Shown: positions 1 through 4,979, counted from the first letter of the stretch. The stretch is DNA of 9,664 bases from Candidatus Woesebacteria bacterium GW2011_GWA1_41_7 (GCA_000997405.1 LCBU01000022.1:1-9664); one strand, 5' to 3'. Program-made: numbers and translations. Notes: a model not told the origin generated them from the sequence alone.

Positions 1-82
1 AGAGGTCGACCCCCCGCAATCTCTCGGCGTTGACCACAGGATCGTTGGCTACCCAGCCCGGACCGCCGGGAGGACCCCACAT
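1..82 (-). CDS. Fragment of an actinobacterial mycolyltransferase/antigen-85-like esterase, probably foreign to this contig
   Basis: Reading from position 82 to the window edge on the minus strand gives 27 clean codons beginning MWGPPGGPGWVANDP and continuing VVNAERLRGVDL. The pattern M-W-G-P-x-x-x-P-x-W-x-x-N-D-P is what I recall from antigen 85/mycolyltransferase esterases of mycolic-acid bacteria, where an Asp usually precedes the Met. The reading frame is closed by TAA two codons before the Met, so it does not continue into the neighbouring DNA. The stretch has 55 G/C in its first 80 bases (about 69%), far above the sequence that follows, and its codons are GC-rich. It is therefore an internal piece of a gene from a high-GC actinobacterium joined to a low-GC contig. 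A chimeric assembly or library artefact is the likeliest cause; a real insertion is possible but less likely. Confidence 0.65.
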   Translation of the reverse strand, partial: MWGPPGGPGWVANDPVVNAERLRGVDL

Positions 83-557
83 GTGTTAAAAGTGTTTTAA
101 CCTTACCTGCCTCTCCCGCAATTCCCGATCCGTTAAATATTGCTACATCAAATTTGGAAACATCAATTTTAGCAGCCGGGGTTGGGCTCGGTGTTGTAGC
201 AGGAACGCTTGAGGCAACTGGTGTAGGTGTTGCGCTGGTTCCAGGTGAGTTAACACCCTTTTGATAAAAGAAAACTCCACCCAATATTGCTCCAAGAATA
301 AAAAGCCCCGGAATAAGTATCCAGAAAACAGGCGATTGCTCTTTCTTTATTTGCGGATCTACATCATCCGATCGTAAACCAAGCATACTACCCTTTTCAA
401 CAACTTCCTGGGAAGATACTTTTACGCCTTCATCTAAAATATCAGGTTGGGGTTTTTCGGGTGGATCACTCTCCACAACTTTTGGAGTATTTTCAGGAAT
501 ATCAATTTCCTCTACGACCATTCTGTGTCTTGTGGCAGCTTCTTCTTTGTCTGGCAT
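83..557 (-). CDS. Membrane-anchored LytR_C-domain protein, cut off by the contig junction
   Basis: The ATG at 557 opens a frame with about 158 authentic residues. Residues 1-75 are a hydrophilic, acidic, probably cytoplasmic region. Residues about 77-98 form one membrane helix (WILIPGLFILGAILGGVFFY). Residues about 103-129 are a Thr/Pro/Ser/Ala linker. From about 137 the sequence VAIFNGSGIAGEAGKVKTLL matches the start of a LytR_C domain (LytR/CpsA/Psr C-terminal type; family V-x-V-x-N-G-S/T-G-x-x-G-x-A). LytR_C domains lie outside the membrane and are linked to envelope biogenesis; the exact role here is unknown. The frame stays open to the edge, but residues after about 158 read the actinobacterial piece out of frame and are not real, so most of the domain is missing. 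There is no Shine-Dalgarno sequence; a promoter sits only 10 bases before the ATG. The neighbour upstream also encodes an exported protein with a low-complexity linker. Confidence 0.75.
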
Positions 558-567
558 ACGATTATTA

Positions 568-597
568 AGTATATAGATAATGCAGATTAAATATCAA
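568..597 (-). promoter_or_regulatory. Promoter of the LytR_C-domain gene
   Basis: A -35 box TTGATA (592-597) and a -10 box TATACT (568-573) are separated by 18 bases. Ten bases separate the -10 box from the ATG, so the predicted transcript starts about 4 bases before the start codon. No ribosome-binding sequence is present, which suggests a near-leaderless mRNA. The -35 box overlaps one arm of an inverted repeat. Confidence 0.6.
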
Positions 598-623
598 TAA
601 CAAATATTTATGATATTTAAATC
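585..623. repeat. Imperfect inverted repeat over the LytR_C gene promoter
   Basis: The arms are GATTAAATATCA (585-596) and TGATATTTAAATC (611-623). Ten bases pair perfectly (587-596 with 611-620), then there is one bulged base and the pairing resumes over ATC/GAT. The loop is 14 bases. The left arm covers most of the -35 box, so it could be an operator. All but a few bases are A/T, so chance is a real alternative. Confidence 0.4.
598..616 (-). repeat. Copy 1 of a shared upstream motif
   Basis: On the minus strand this reads ATATCATAAATATTTGTTA. The same string with one T removed occurs at 1371-1388 on the plus strand, upstream of the next minus-strand gene: 18 matching bases with one single-base gap. 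Both copies lie at promoters of genes for exported proteins, which suggests a common regulator or a small dispersed repeat. I saw no third copy in the window. Confidence 0.4.
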
Positions 624-685
624 ACAACAAATCTTCGCTCACTTGCGTACATTTTAGAAACCAAAGTTTTTGTTTGTTACAAAGC

Positions 686-1321
686 TTAGACAGCCGGTGT
701 AGCCGAGGCTGTAGGTGCAGCACTTGGGCTTGCACTGGGAACAGCGGTTGGCGAGGCTGACGGTGACGCTGACGGTGAAACTGTTGGTGTCGGGCTTGCC
801 TCAGGAGCGGTAAATCCGTTCAAGAGTTTACTCAACCATCCAAATAAGCTTATACCTTTCAAAGCATCACTAAGCTTGGTCTCAATAGCTACTAAATCGG
901 TTTGCAAAGCAGCAATTGACTGATCGATGGCTGTCTTGTCGGATCCGGTTAAACCTTCACCTGTTTTAGTCAATTTTCGTATTTCGTTACGAAGCTTTAC
1001 AATTTCGCTTCTGACTTCGCCTGCATTTTTATAATCAGGTCCGATAATAAATTTCAAAAATCCTGGTCTTCCGTACATTTCGTTAAGAGCACTTTCAGCA
1101 GTGGCTTCAACTTGTTCAGTTGTTTCAGCTGCTATCTGAAGTGCTTCTTTGGCTTTAGGGTTTCTGACTTTACTTTCAAGCTGAGTCACTGTCTGTACAG
1201 TGCTGGAAACAGTCTTGCCCTTGCCGTTATTGTTATTTGCGTTGGCATTTTTAGCCGAAACCGCAATTACGGAAACTGTAAGGAAAGCTATAGAGATTAA
1301 TGCGATTAATAATTTTTTAAT
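686..1321 (-). CDS. Secreted helical protein with Ser/Pro/Ala/Thr-rich C-terminal tail; ATT start
   Basis: From the ATT at 1319-1321 this gives 211 residues. Residues 1-28 are a classic signal peptide (KK, then LLIALISIAFLTVSVIAV, then an A-N-A site at 26-28 followed by a run of Asn). Residues about 46-150 are charged and mostly helical, with coiled-coil-like heptads and a short central stretch GFLKFIIGPDYKNAGEVRSE. A hydrophobic segment near ISLFGWLSKLL precedes a tail of SPSA/TPT units that runs to the end. I do not recognise a named family; a secreted or surface spacer protein is inference. The first ordinary start codon (GTG, 1187-1189) would delete the signal peptide, so ATT is preferred: GGAGG lies 9 bases before it, and an in-frame TGA three codons upstream rules out a further start. 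It has its own promoter. Confidence 0.72.
   Translation of the reverse strand: MKKLLIALISIAFLTVSVIAVSAKNANANNNNGKGKTVSSTVQTVTQLESKVRNPKAKEALQIAAETTEQVEATAESALNEMYGRPGFLKFIIGPDYKNAGEVRSEIVKLRNEIRKLTKTGEGLTGSDKTAIDQSIAALQTDLVAIETKLSDALKGISLFGWLSKLLNGFTAPEASPTPTVSPSASPSASPTAVPSASPSAAPTASATPAV
756..779 (-). repeat. Two 12-base tandem units encoding SPSA repeats
   Basis: On the plus strand GCTGACGGTGAC (756-767) is followed at once by GCTGACGGTGAA (768-779), differing only in the last base. On the coding strand they give two Ser-Pro-Ser-Ala units in the low-complexity tail of the secreted protein. Such short in-frame repeats can change number by slippage without breaking the frame. Confidence 0.75.
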
Positions 1322-1327
1322 AGTTGT

Positions 1328-1336
1328 TCACCTCCT
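1328..1336 (-). promoter_or_regulatory. Strong Shine-Dalgarno sequence that fixes the ATT start
   Basis: The minus strand reads AGGAGGTGA, a nine-base match to the usual 16S 3' end. GGAGG (1331-1335) ends 9 bases before the ATT at 1319-1321, a normal distance, and no ATG, GTG or TTG lies nearby in frame. It is the only strong site of this kind in the window. Confidence 0.8.
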
Positions 1337-1349
1337 TTACTAACGATTA

Positions 1350-1377
1350 ATAATACGACAAAAAGCAAACATATCAA
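1350..1377 (-). promoter_or_regulatory. Promoter of the ATT-start secreted protein gene
   Basis: A -35 box TTGATA (1372-1377) and a -10 box TATTAT (1350-1355) are separated by 16 bases. Predicted transcription starts near 1343, giving a leader of about 21 bases that holds the Shine-Dalgarno sequence. The -35 box lies inside copy 2 of the shared upstream motif (1371-1388). Confidence 0.55.
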
Positions 1378-1388
1378 AATATTTGTTA
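1371..1388 (+). repeat. Copy 2 of a shared upstream motif
   Basis: ATATCAAAATATTTGTTA on the plus strand. It equals the minus-strand sequence at 598-616 apart from one missing T. It covers the -35 box of the ATT-start gene and the stop codon of the GNAT-like gene. Relative to the transcription of its gene, its orientation is opposite to that of copy 1. Confidence 0.4.
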
Positions 1389-1721
1389 CGGTTTGAAGAG
1401 AATACCTTTGTCTCCCATTTCAATAAGCTGTTCGTCACTGATTCCGTCCGTATACTTCTTGTAGCTGCGCTTGTTAATATCCAAAAACCTTCTTTTGGCA
1501 TTGGGAAACTCATTGTGAACTATTCTGTCGCCTTCCTGTAAAGCCATCGTAGCAAGTCCTTGCCTACGGAATTTCTCTTTTATATCAACTCTTTCGCCAA
1601 AAACTCCCGGTTCATCGACTTTTTCATAGAAAAGCGCCTCCCCTGCTGTTTTATTATCAACCTTGACTACTACCGAGAAGGATTTTGGACCAATTATATT
1701 TTTTGAAAATTCTACTGCCAT
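1386..1721 (-). CDS. Short GNAT-like N-acetyltransferase
   Basis: 111 residues. The region VDIKEKFRRQGLATMAL (45-61) matches the acetyl-CoA-binding motif A of GNAT enzymes (R/Q-x-x-G-x-G/A, here R-R-Q-G-L-A at 52-57). The later DINKRSYKKY (81-90) resembles motif B (N-x-x-S/A followed by a Tyr). At 111 residues it is shorter than a usual GNAT domain (about 140-150) and lacks much of the N-terminal part, so a minimal or degenerate version is possible. The substrate cannot be told. Its ATG shares one base with the stop codon of the upstream 118-residue gene (TAATG), so the two are probably translationally coupled and work together. It has no separate ribosome-binding site. Confidence 0.55.
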   Translation of the reverse strand: MAVEFSKNIIGPKSFSVVVKVDNKTAGEALFYEKVDEPGVFGERVDIKEKFRRQGLATMALQEGDRIVHNEFPNAKRRFLDINKRSYKKYTDGISDEQLIEMGDKGILFKP

Positions 1722-2077
1722 TATTTTTGAGAGAGAACTATTTCGCGTGAGCCTTTTTGCGCCAACTGTTCCAGGTCATCCTGCATTTCTTTACTGAAAT
1801 GTTTACCCCACCCTAAACGTGCCGCTTCTATTACCTCATTATTGGTTAATTGTCCCAACACCTGCCCGAAGGCTTTAAGTTCCACCGTTCCCACACCTTT
1901 AAACATCCTACCCTCGTTGGTTTTGTGTATTCGTGCAGATTCAAACCAATCACCTTCTCCGATATCTATTACAACATCAACTCTACTTTTGTCGGAAGTC
2001 CCTATAACGGAAATAAGCGTCCCGAAGGATATTGTTACCGATCTATGATTTTCTTTATTTTCTTGTCCTCTATCCAT
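1721..2077 (-). CDS. Unknown 118-residue protein coupled to the GNAT-like gene
   Basis: I do not recognise this protein. The first 10 residues are polar and charged. Residues about 14-70 alternate hydrophobic and polar residues as in a beta-rich domain (VTISFGTLISVIGT, RVDVVIDIGEGDWFESARI, GTVELKAFGQVLGQL). The last 45 are likely helical and charged. There is no signal peptide or membrane helix, so it is presumably cytoplasmic. The ATG at 2077 is the first start in the frame and no Shine-Dalgarno sequence precedes it. Its stop overlaps the ATG of the downstream GNAT-like gene by one base, so a paired function such as substrate binding or antagonism is possible but unproven. It faces away from the small plus-strand gene starting at 2152. 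Confidence 0.6.
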   Translation of the reverse strand: MDRGQENKENHRSVTISFGTLISVIGTSDKSRVDVVIDIGEGDWFESARIHKTNEGRMFKGVGTVELKAFGQVLGQLTNNEVIEAARLGWGKHFSKEMQDDLEQLAQKGSREIVLSQK

Positions 2078-2151
2078 GTTTAATGAATGTGTAAAAGGTT
2101 TTCATTTAGATGCTTTTTACCCTTTTTATATCACATTAAGATCTGGTAGAC

Positions 2152-2394
2152 ATGGATTTAATAAGCTATGTAATATTAAATTGCTTAACAAAAATGGCGG
2201 AACGAATCCCTACGCACGTAAAAGATTGGTACTTTGATGATGATGGTTTTAAAGAAACTCTTGAAGAGATGGCTGATCAACTGGAAAGCAGAGGTCCAAC
2301 ATTACCACCGGAGGCTGCTCAAAGACTAGTCGAGTTAAAGGAAGAAATTGCTAAATTTAAAAGTCCCCCACAATACAAACTCAGCAATTCTTAA
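2152..2394 (+). CDS. Small acidic protein of unknown function
   Basis: 80 residues from the ATG at 2152, or 66 if the ATG at 2194 (MAERIPTHVKDWY) is the true start. The first 14 residues look unlike the rest, so the later start deserves weight. The body is charged and acidic with two likely helices (FKETLEEMADQLES and PEAAQRLVELKEEIAKFK), suggesting a small helical or coiled-coil partner protein. No signal peptide or known motif is visible. It is divergent from the 118-residue gene, with 74 bases between them, and no Shine-Dalgarno sequence precedes either start. A TAAGAT at 2137-2142 could be a weak -10 box for a near-leaderless transcript. It may form a unit with the next small plus-strand gene, although that one has its own promoter. 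Confidence 0.5.
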   Translation: MDLISYVILNCLTKMAERIPTHVKDWYFDDDGFKETLEEMADQLESRGPTLPPEAAQRLVELKEEIAKFKSPPQYKLSNS

Positions 2395-2410
2395 AAAGCG
2401 CTTACGAGAA

Positions 2411-2439
2411 TTGTAAACATTAAATAGCTGGTGTATATT
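2411..2439 (+). promoter_or_regulatory. Promoter of the 98-residue Cys-motif gene
   Basis: A -35 box TTGTAA (2411-2416), an exact 17-base spacer and a -10 box TATATT (2434-2439) lie 13 bases before the ATG at 2453. Transcription would start about 7 bases before the start codon, with no ribosome-binding site. GCTGG (2427-2431) and CCAGC (2442-2446) form an inverted repeat around the -10 box that could bind a repressor. Confidence 0.55.
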
Positions 2440-2452
2440 AGCCAGCATACGT

Positions 2453-2749
2453 ATGGGACGACTTAGTAGGGAGATAGAAGGCGAAACGGAAGAGTATTAT
2501 GCCTCTCGGAATGGTTTTTTAGTAAATATATGTGACTTTAAGGAAGCGGAAAGAATTAGTAGGCTAATCAACGACTATTGTCAGGCTTGTCAAAAATGTT
2601 TGGCTGGAAGTCCTGTGATATCTCTCGGTGAAATTAAGTGGCAGTTAAGAGGTTCCGGGTTGTCTGCTGTGGGGCTATTGGAAATCCGAAATAAGGAACA
2701 ATGTCCATTATTTCTTGCTTTACATACTTCTGAACCAACACTACGTTAA
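2453..2749 (+). CDS. Small protein of unknown function with a CxxCxxC motif
   Basis: 98 residues. I do not recognise a family. Cysteines stand at 27, 43, 46, 49 and 84; C43-Q-A-C46-Q-K-C49 is a CxxCxxC array that could bind a metal or an iron-sulfur cluster, with C27 or C84 as a possible fourth ligand. That is inference from spacing only. Residues 28-50 are likely helical (DFKEAERISRLINDYCQ) and the C-terminal half looks mixed. There is no signal peptide, so a cytoplasmic site is likely. The ATG at 2453 follows a good promoter. The gene ends 19 bases from the 3' end of the convergent tRNA-His gene, with no clear terminator between them. Confidence 0.5.
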   Translation: MGRLSREIEGETEEYYASRNGFLVNICDFKEAERISRLINDYCQACQKCLAGSPVISLGEIKWQLRGSGLSAVGLLEIRNKEQCPLFLALHTSEPTLR

Positions 2750-2768
2750 AATGTACCTTGGGCTAGCT

Positions 2769-2846
2769 TGGGGTGGGAGAGCGGACTCGAACCGCCAACC
2801 TCTTCCTCCACAGGGAAGCGCTCTAACCGGTTGAGCTACACCCACC
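2769..2846 (-). tRNA. tRNA-His (anticodon GTG), CCA encoded
   Basis: The minus strand folds into a full cloverleaf. It has an extra 5' G (G-1, position 2846) facing C73, the hallmark of tRNA-His; D stem GCTC/GAGC; anticodon stem CTTCC/GGAAG with loop CTGTGGA (anticodon GTG); a five-base variable loop; T stem GGCGG/CCGCT with a TTCGAGT loop; and a genomically encoded CCA (2769-2771). The acceptor stem GTGGGTG/CTCCCAC pairs except for a T6-T67 mismatch. The mature tRNA would run 2769-2846. Confidence 0.95.
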
Positions 2847-2867
2847 AAGTCATCACCGAACTAACGT

Positions 2868-2876
2868 ATTTTAACA
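2868..2876 (-). promoter_or_regulatory. Extended -10 promoter of tRNA-His
   Basis: The minus strand reads TGT followed by TAAAAT (2868-2873), an extended -10 element. It lies 21 bases before the tRNA 5' end, so a precursor leader of about 15 bases is expected. The -35 region is weak. Confidence 0.4.
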
Positions 2877-2890
2877 CGAGGCTCAGTGTT

Positions 2891-2904
2891 TTGCCGAGTG
2901 GCAA
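2891..2904. repeat. Small inverted repeat between divergent tRNA-His and dsbA-like promoters
   Basis: TTGCC (2891-2895), a GAGT loop, then GGCAA (2900-2904). It is a short five-base-pair stem midway between the two divergent promoters. It could be an operator; it is too short and lacks a U-tract to be a terminator. Confidence 0.25.
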
Positions 2905-2933
2905 GCTTCTCTAAATTGTAATTTCTAAAAATC

Positions 2934-2942
2934 TGTTATAAT
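2934..2942 (+). promoter_or_regulatory. Extended -10 promoter of the DsbA-like gene
   Basis: TGT followed by a consensus TATAAT (2937-2942). A TTGTAA at 2916-2921 is a possible -35 box with a short 15-base spacer. The -10 box ends 14 bases before the ATG at 2957, so the transcript would begin about 8 bases before the start codon, leaving no room for a normal Shine-Dalgarno sequence. Confidence 0.6.
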
Positions 2943-2956
2943 TTATTTTGCTAAAA

Positions 2957-3649
2957 ATGCGAGACTTTTTTCTGAGAAATAAGGCATTTATATTAATTTG
3001 CATAGTCACCGTTGCCCTGGTCGTTGGCGGAGTTTTTCTAATGAGTGGCCAAGGGTCTTCCTCACCCTCAGCCGGAAAGGTAATCGATTCTTCAATTCTA
3101 GCCCCCGATGGTGTTTATAAAACTTCAGGGTTTGAAAATGGTGTCTATTTAGCCGCCAGTCCGTCTGCAACCGTTACTCTTGTAGAGTTTGGAGACTTTC
3201 AGTGCCCCGCATGCGCAGTCTATGCACCTTTCGTCAAGGATGTGTTAACCGAATTTCCCGGCAAAGTAACTTATGTTTTCAGAAGTTATCCCCTGCCTCA
3301 GCACAAAAATGCACCAATCTCATCCTACGCCGTGGAGGCTGCCGGAAAGCAGGGTAAATATTGGGAAATGCAGGAAAAGCTCTACGAAACACAAAACGAC
3401 TGGTCTCTCATGGAAGATCCGTCAGAAGTATTCGTAAATTTTGCTAAGGAGTTGGGCTTAAATACAGATCAATTTAGCCAAGATATGGGTTCGCAGGAAG
3501 TTAAAGATATTGTCACCAAGGATACAGCTGCAGGGAATCTGGTAAAAATCACGGAAACACCGACCTTTTACATCAACGGAAAGAAAGTTACTCTCTCGGG
3601 TGACCCCAACCAACTGAAAAGCCTAATTCAGGCAGAACTTTCTAAATAG
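2957..3649 (+). CDS. Membrane-anchored DsbA-like thiol:disulfide oxidoreductase
   Basis: 230 residues from the ATG at 2957; a TTG three codons earlier is less likely because it would fall at the predicted transcript start. Residues about 9-29 form an N-terminal membrane anchor (AFILICIVTVALVVGGVFLM), followed by a Ser/Gly-rich linker. From about 65 the protein is a DsbA/thioredoxin-fold domain: VTLVEFGDFQCPACAVY holds the active site C83-P-A-C86, and ITETPTFYING holds the cis-proline (T-P, P202) that sits next to it. The length matches CPR and Gram-positive DsbA-like proteins. The domain should lie outside the membrane and make or isomerise disulfides in exported proteins; the family also includes reductases. 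No DsbB or VKOR partner is in the window. The stop codon directly abuts the stop of the convergent solute-binding gene. Confidence 0.9.
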   Translation: MRDFFLRNKAFILICIVTVALVVGGVFLMSGQGSSSPSAGKVIDSSILAPDGVYKTSGFENGVYLAASPSATVTLVEFGDFQCPACAVYAPFVKDVLTEFPGKVTYVFRSYPLPQHKNAPISSYAVEAAGKQGKYWEMQEKLYETQNDWSLMEDPSEVFVNFAKELGLNTDQFSQDMGSQEVKDIVTKDTAAGNLVKITETPTFYINGKKVTLSGDPNQLKSLIQAELSK

Positions 3650-4975
3650 TTACCTTCTGGATACCGTATACGTGGCCGGGTAGTAAAGAAATGCGGCCGG
3701 GGAATCCTCCACCAAAAACCTTTGGAAGTCCAAATAAATCCTCCTTCTTGAAGCCAAATCAATTTCGCTTCTTCCGTCCTCCAAAAGCTTATCTATCCTG
3801 GGATTTTCGTAGCGGGTTATATTAGTAGCTTCCTGGGTTGAATGCCAAATAGAATACTGATCAGGATCATCCGGAGTATCAAGAATAGCCAAAAATGCCT
3901 GAAAATCAGCCGGTATTGCCGTTACTACTTGTACATTAACGTTTACACCTGCAGCCTGCCAATCTTTAGCTATGAGCTCTGCCTTCTCCAGTAAAAGTAC
4001 AGGTGTTGCTATATTTACAGTAAGATCCGTAAATTTATTTGCTACTTTGTATTCATCAACCATTTCTTTTGCCTTTTTAGGGTCGTAATCATACGGCTTT
4101 ACCTGTGGGTTATATGCCCAAGAGTCGATAGAAACCGGGCTTATGGCTCTTATTCCCCCCAAAGCCTCTTTATTTATAGCGTAAGAAAGCGCCTGTCTTA
4201 GGTTTTTCTCCTGCAAAAAATTATCCTGGGTGTTATAAAAAACAGCCACATATTCTCCCATGTTGGTCAGGTTACTGATTTTAACCTTAGGCCATGTATC
4301 AAATGGCGAAGTGCTAAACATGTCCTCAATTTTGTCTATTTCTCCAAGCTCAAAAGCTACTTTTGTACGCTCTTCCGTAGGATAAAATTTATATACCAAG
4401 TTTCCGTTTTTCTCCGAGATTAAATTTAGCTCTTCAACTGTGGATCCGTTCAATGAAATTTTGTCCACTTTCCATTCACCCGTGCCCAAAAGTCCGGACT
4501 TGAAGGTTGGCTTAGAAACTACCGAAGGAAATGCCGAATAAGTATTTTGAAGTTTAAAGACAATCGTCTTATCGTCGGGACGTTCTATGGTTACGTCGGT
4601 AAATTGGTAATTTATAGTATTACTTGTCACCTTTCCGCCGTCCTGCCAATAAATCTCGTCCTTGAGTATAAATGTCCAGGTTTTTCCTCTGTCGGTAGTT
4701 TCCCAAGAAGCCGCCAGATCCGGCACTACGCTTCCATCAGGATCAATTTTGGTCAACCCGTTTCCGATAAGCTTTAATATTTCATTAGGAAGTGTGCCTG
4801 CTGTATATCTTCCGGTTTGGCCGATTTTGACTGTCTGGGCAAAATCCAATGCCGGTATCAAAAACCTGAGTAGGAAAAAAAACAATATTCCAATACCGGC
4901 TCCCAGAAAAAGCAGAATCTTGAATCTGGAAACAAATGCTCCAATTAGCCTAAATATATAACGGAGATTTAGCAT
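3650..4975 (-). CDS. Membrane-anchored family 5 (peptide/nickel type) solute-binding protein, compact form
   Basis: 441 residues from the ATG at 4975; a TTG one codon earlier is possible. A membrane helix at about 19-42 replaces the usual lipoprotein Cys, so the protein is tethered outside the membrane. SBP_bac_5 signatures are clear: GLTKIDPDGSVVPDLAASWE, then W-T-F near 101-103, DGGKVTSNTINYQF, NLRQALSYAINKEAL (259-273) and YDYDPKKAKEMVDEYK (296-311). Family members are usually about 500-550 residues. Here the part after the DGxxVTS segment (about 126-165) is strongly shortened. The family delivers oligopeptides, nickel or other ligands to an ABC permease, but no permease or ATPase gene is nearby, so the ligand is unknown. 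It follows secG by four bases without a Shine-Dalgarno sequence and is probably co-transcribed with it. Confidence 0.88.
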   Translation of the reverse strand: MLNLRYIFRLIGAFVSRFKILLFLGAGIGILFFFLLRFLIPALDFAQTVKIGQTGRYTAGTLPNEILKLIGNGLTKIDPDGSVVPDLAASWETTDRGKTWTFILKDEIYWQDGGKVTSNTINYQFTDVTIERPDDKTIVFKLQNTYSAFPSVVSKPTFKSGLLGTGEWKVDKISLNGSTVEELNLISEKNGNLVYKFYPTEERTKVAFELGEIDKIEDMFSTSPFDTWPKVKISNLTNMGEYVAVFYNTQDNFLQEKNLRQALSYAINKEALGGIRAISPVSIDSWAYNPQVKPYDYDPKKAKEMVDEYKVANKFTDLTVNIATPVLLLEKAELIAKDWQAAGVNVNVQVVTAIPADFQAFLAILDTPDDPDQYSIWHSTQEATNITRYENPRIDKLLEDGRSEIDLASRRRIYLDFQRFLVEDSPAAFLYYPATYTVSRR

Positions 4976-4979
4976 CAAA

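Noticed and set aside
83..557. Real gene fusion of LytR_C protein with the sequence at 1-82
   Set aside because: The LytR_C frame through 1-82 gives a basic, unstructured string, whereas another frame gives a clean conserved protein, so the open frame is accidental.
2086..2130. AAAAGG...CCTTTT hairpin as a terminator or regulator between divergent genes
   Set aside because: The stem is six base pairs of mostly A-T with a loop over 20 bases, and no gene ends there to be terminated.
2756..2774. Repeated CTTGGG beside the tRNA-His 3' end as an integration attachment site
   Set aside because: It is a short direct repeat only a few bases apart, with no integrase or second tRNA 3' copy in the window.
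2948..2956. TTG at 2948 as the start of the DsbA-like gene
   Set aside because: The promoter -10 box predicts transcription from about 2949, so the TTG would be at or before the transcript start; the ATG at 2957 fits better.
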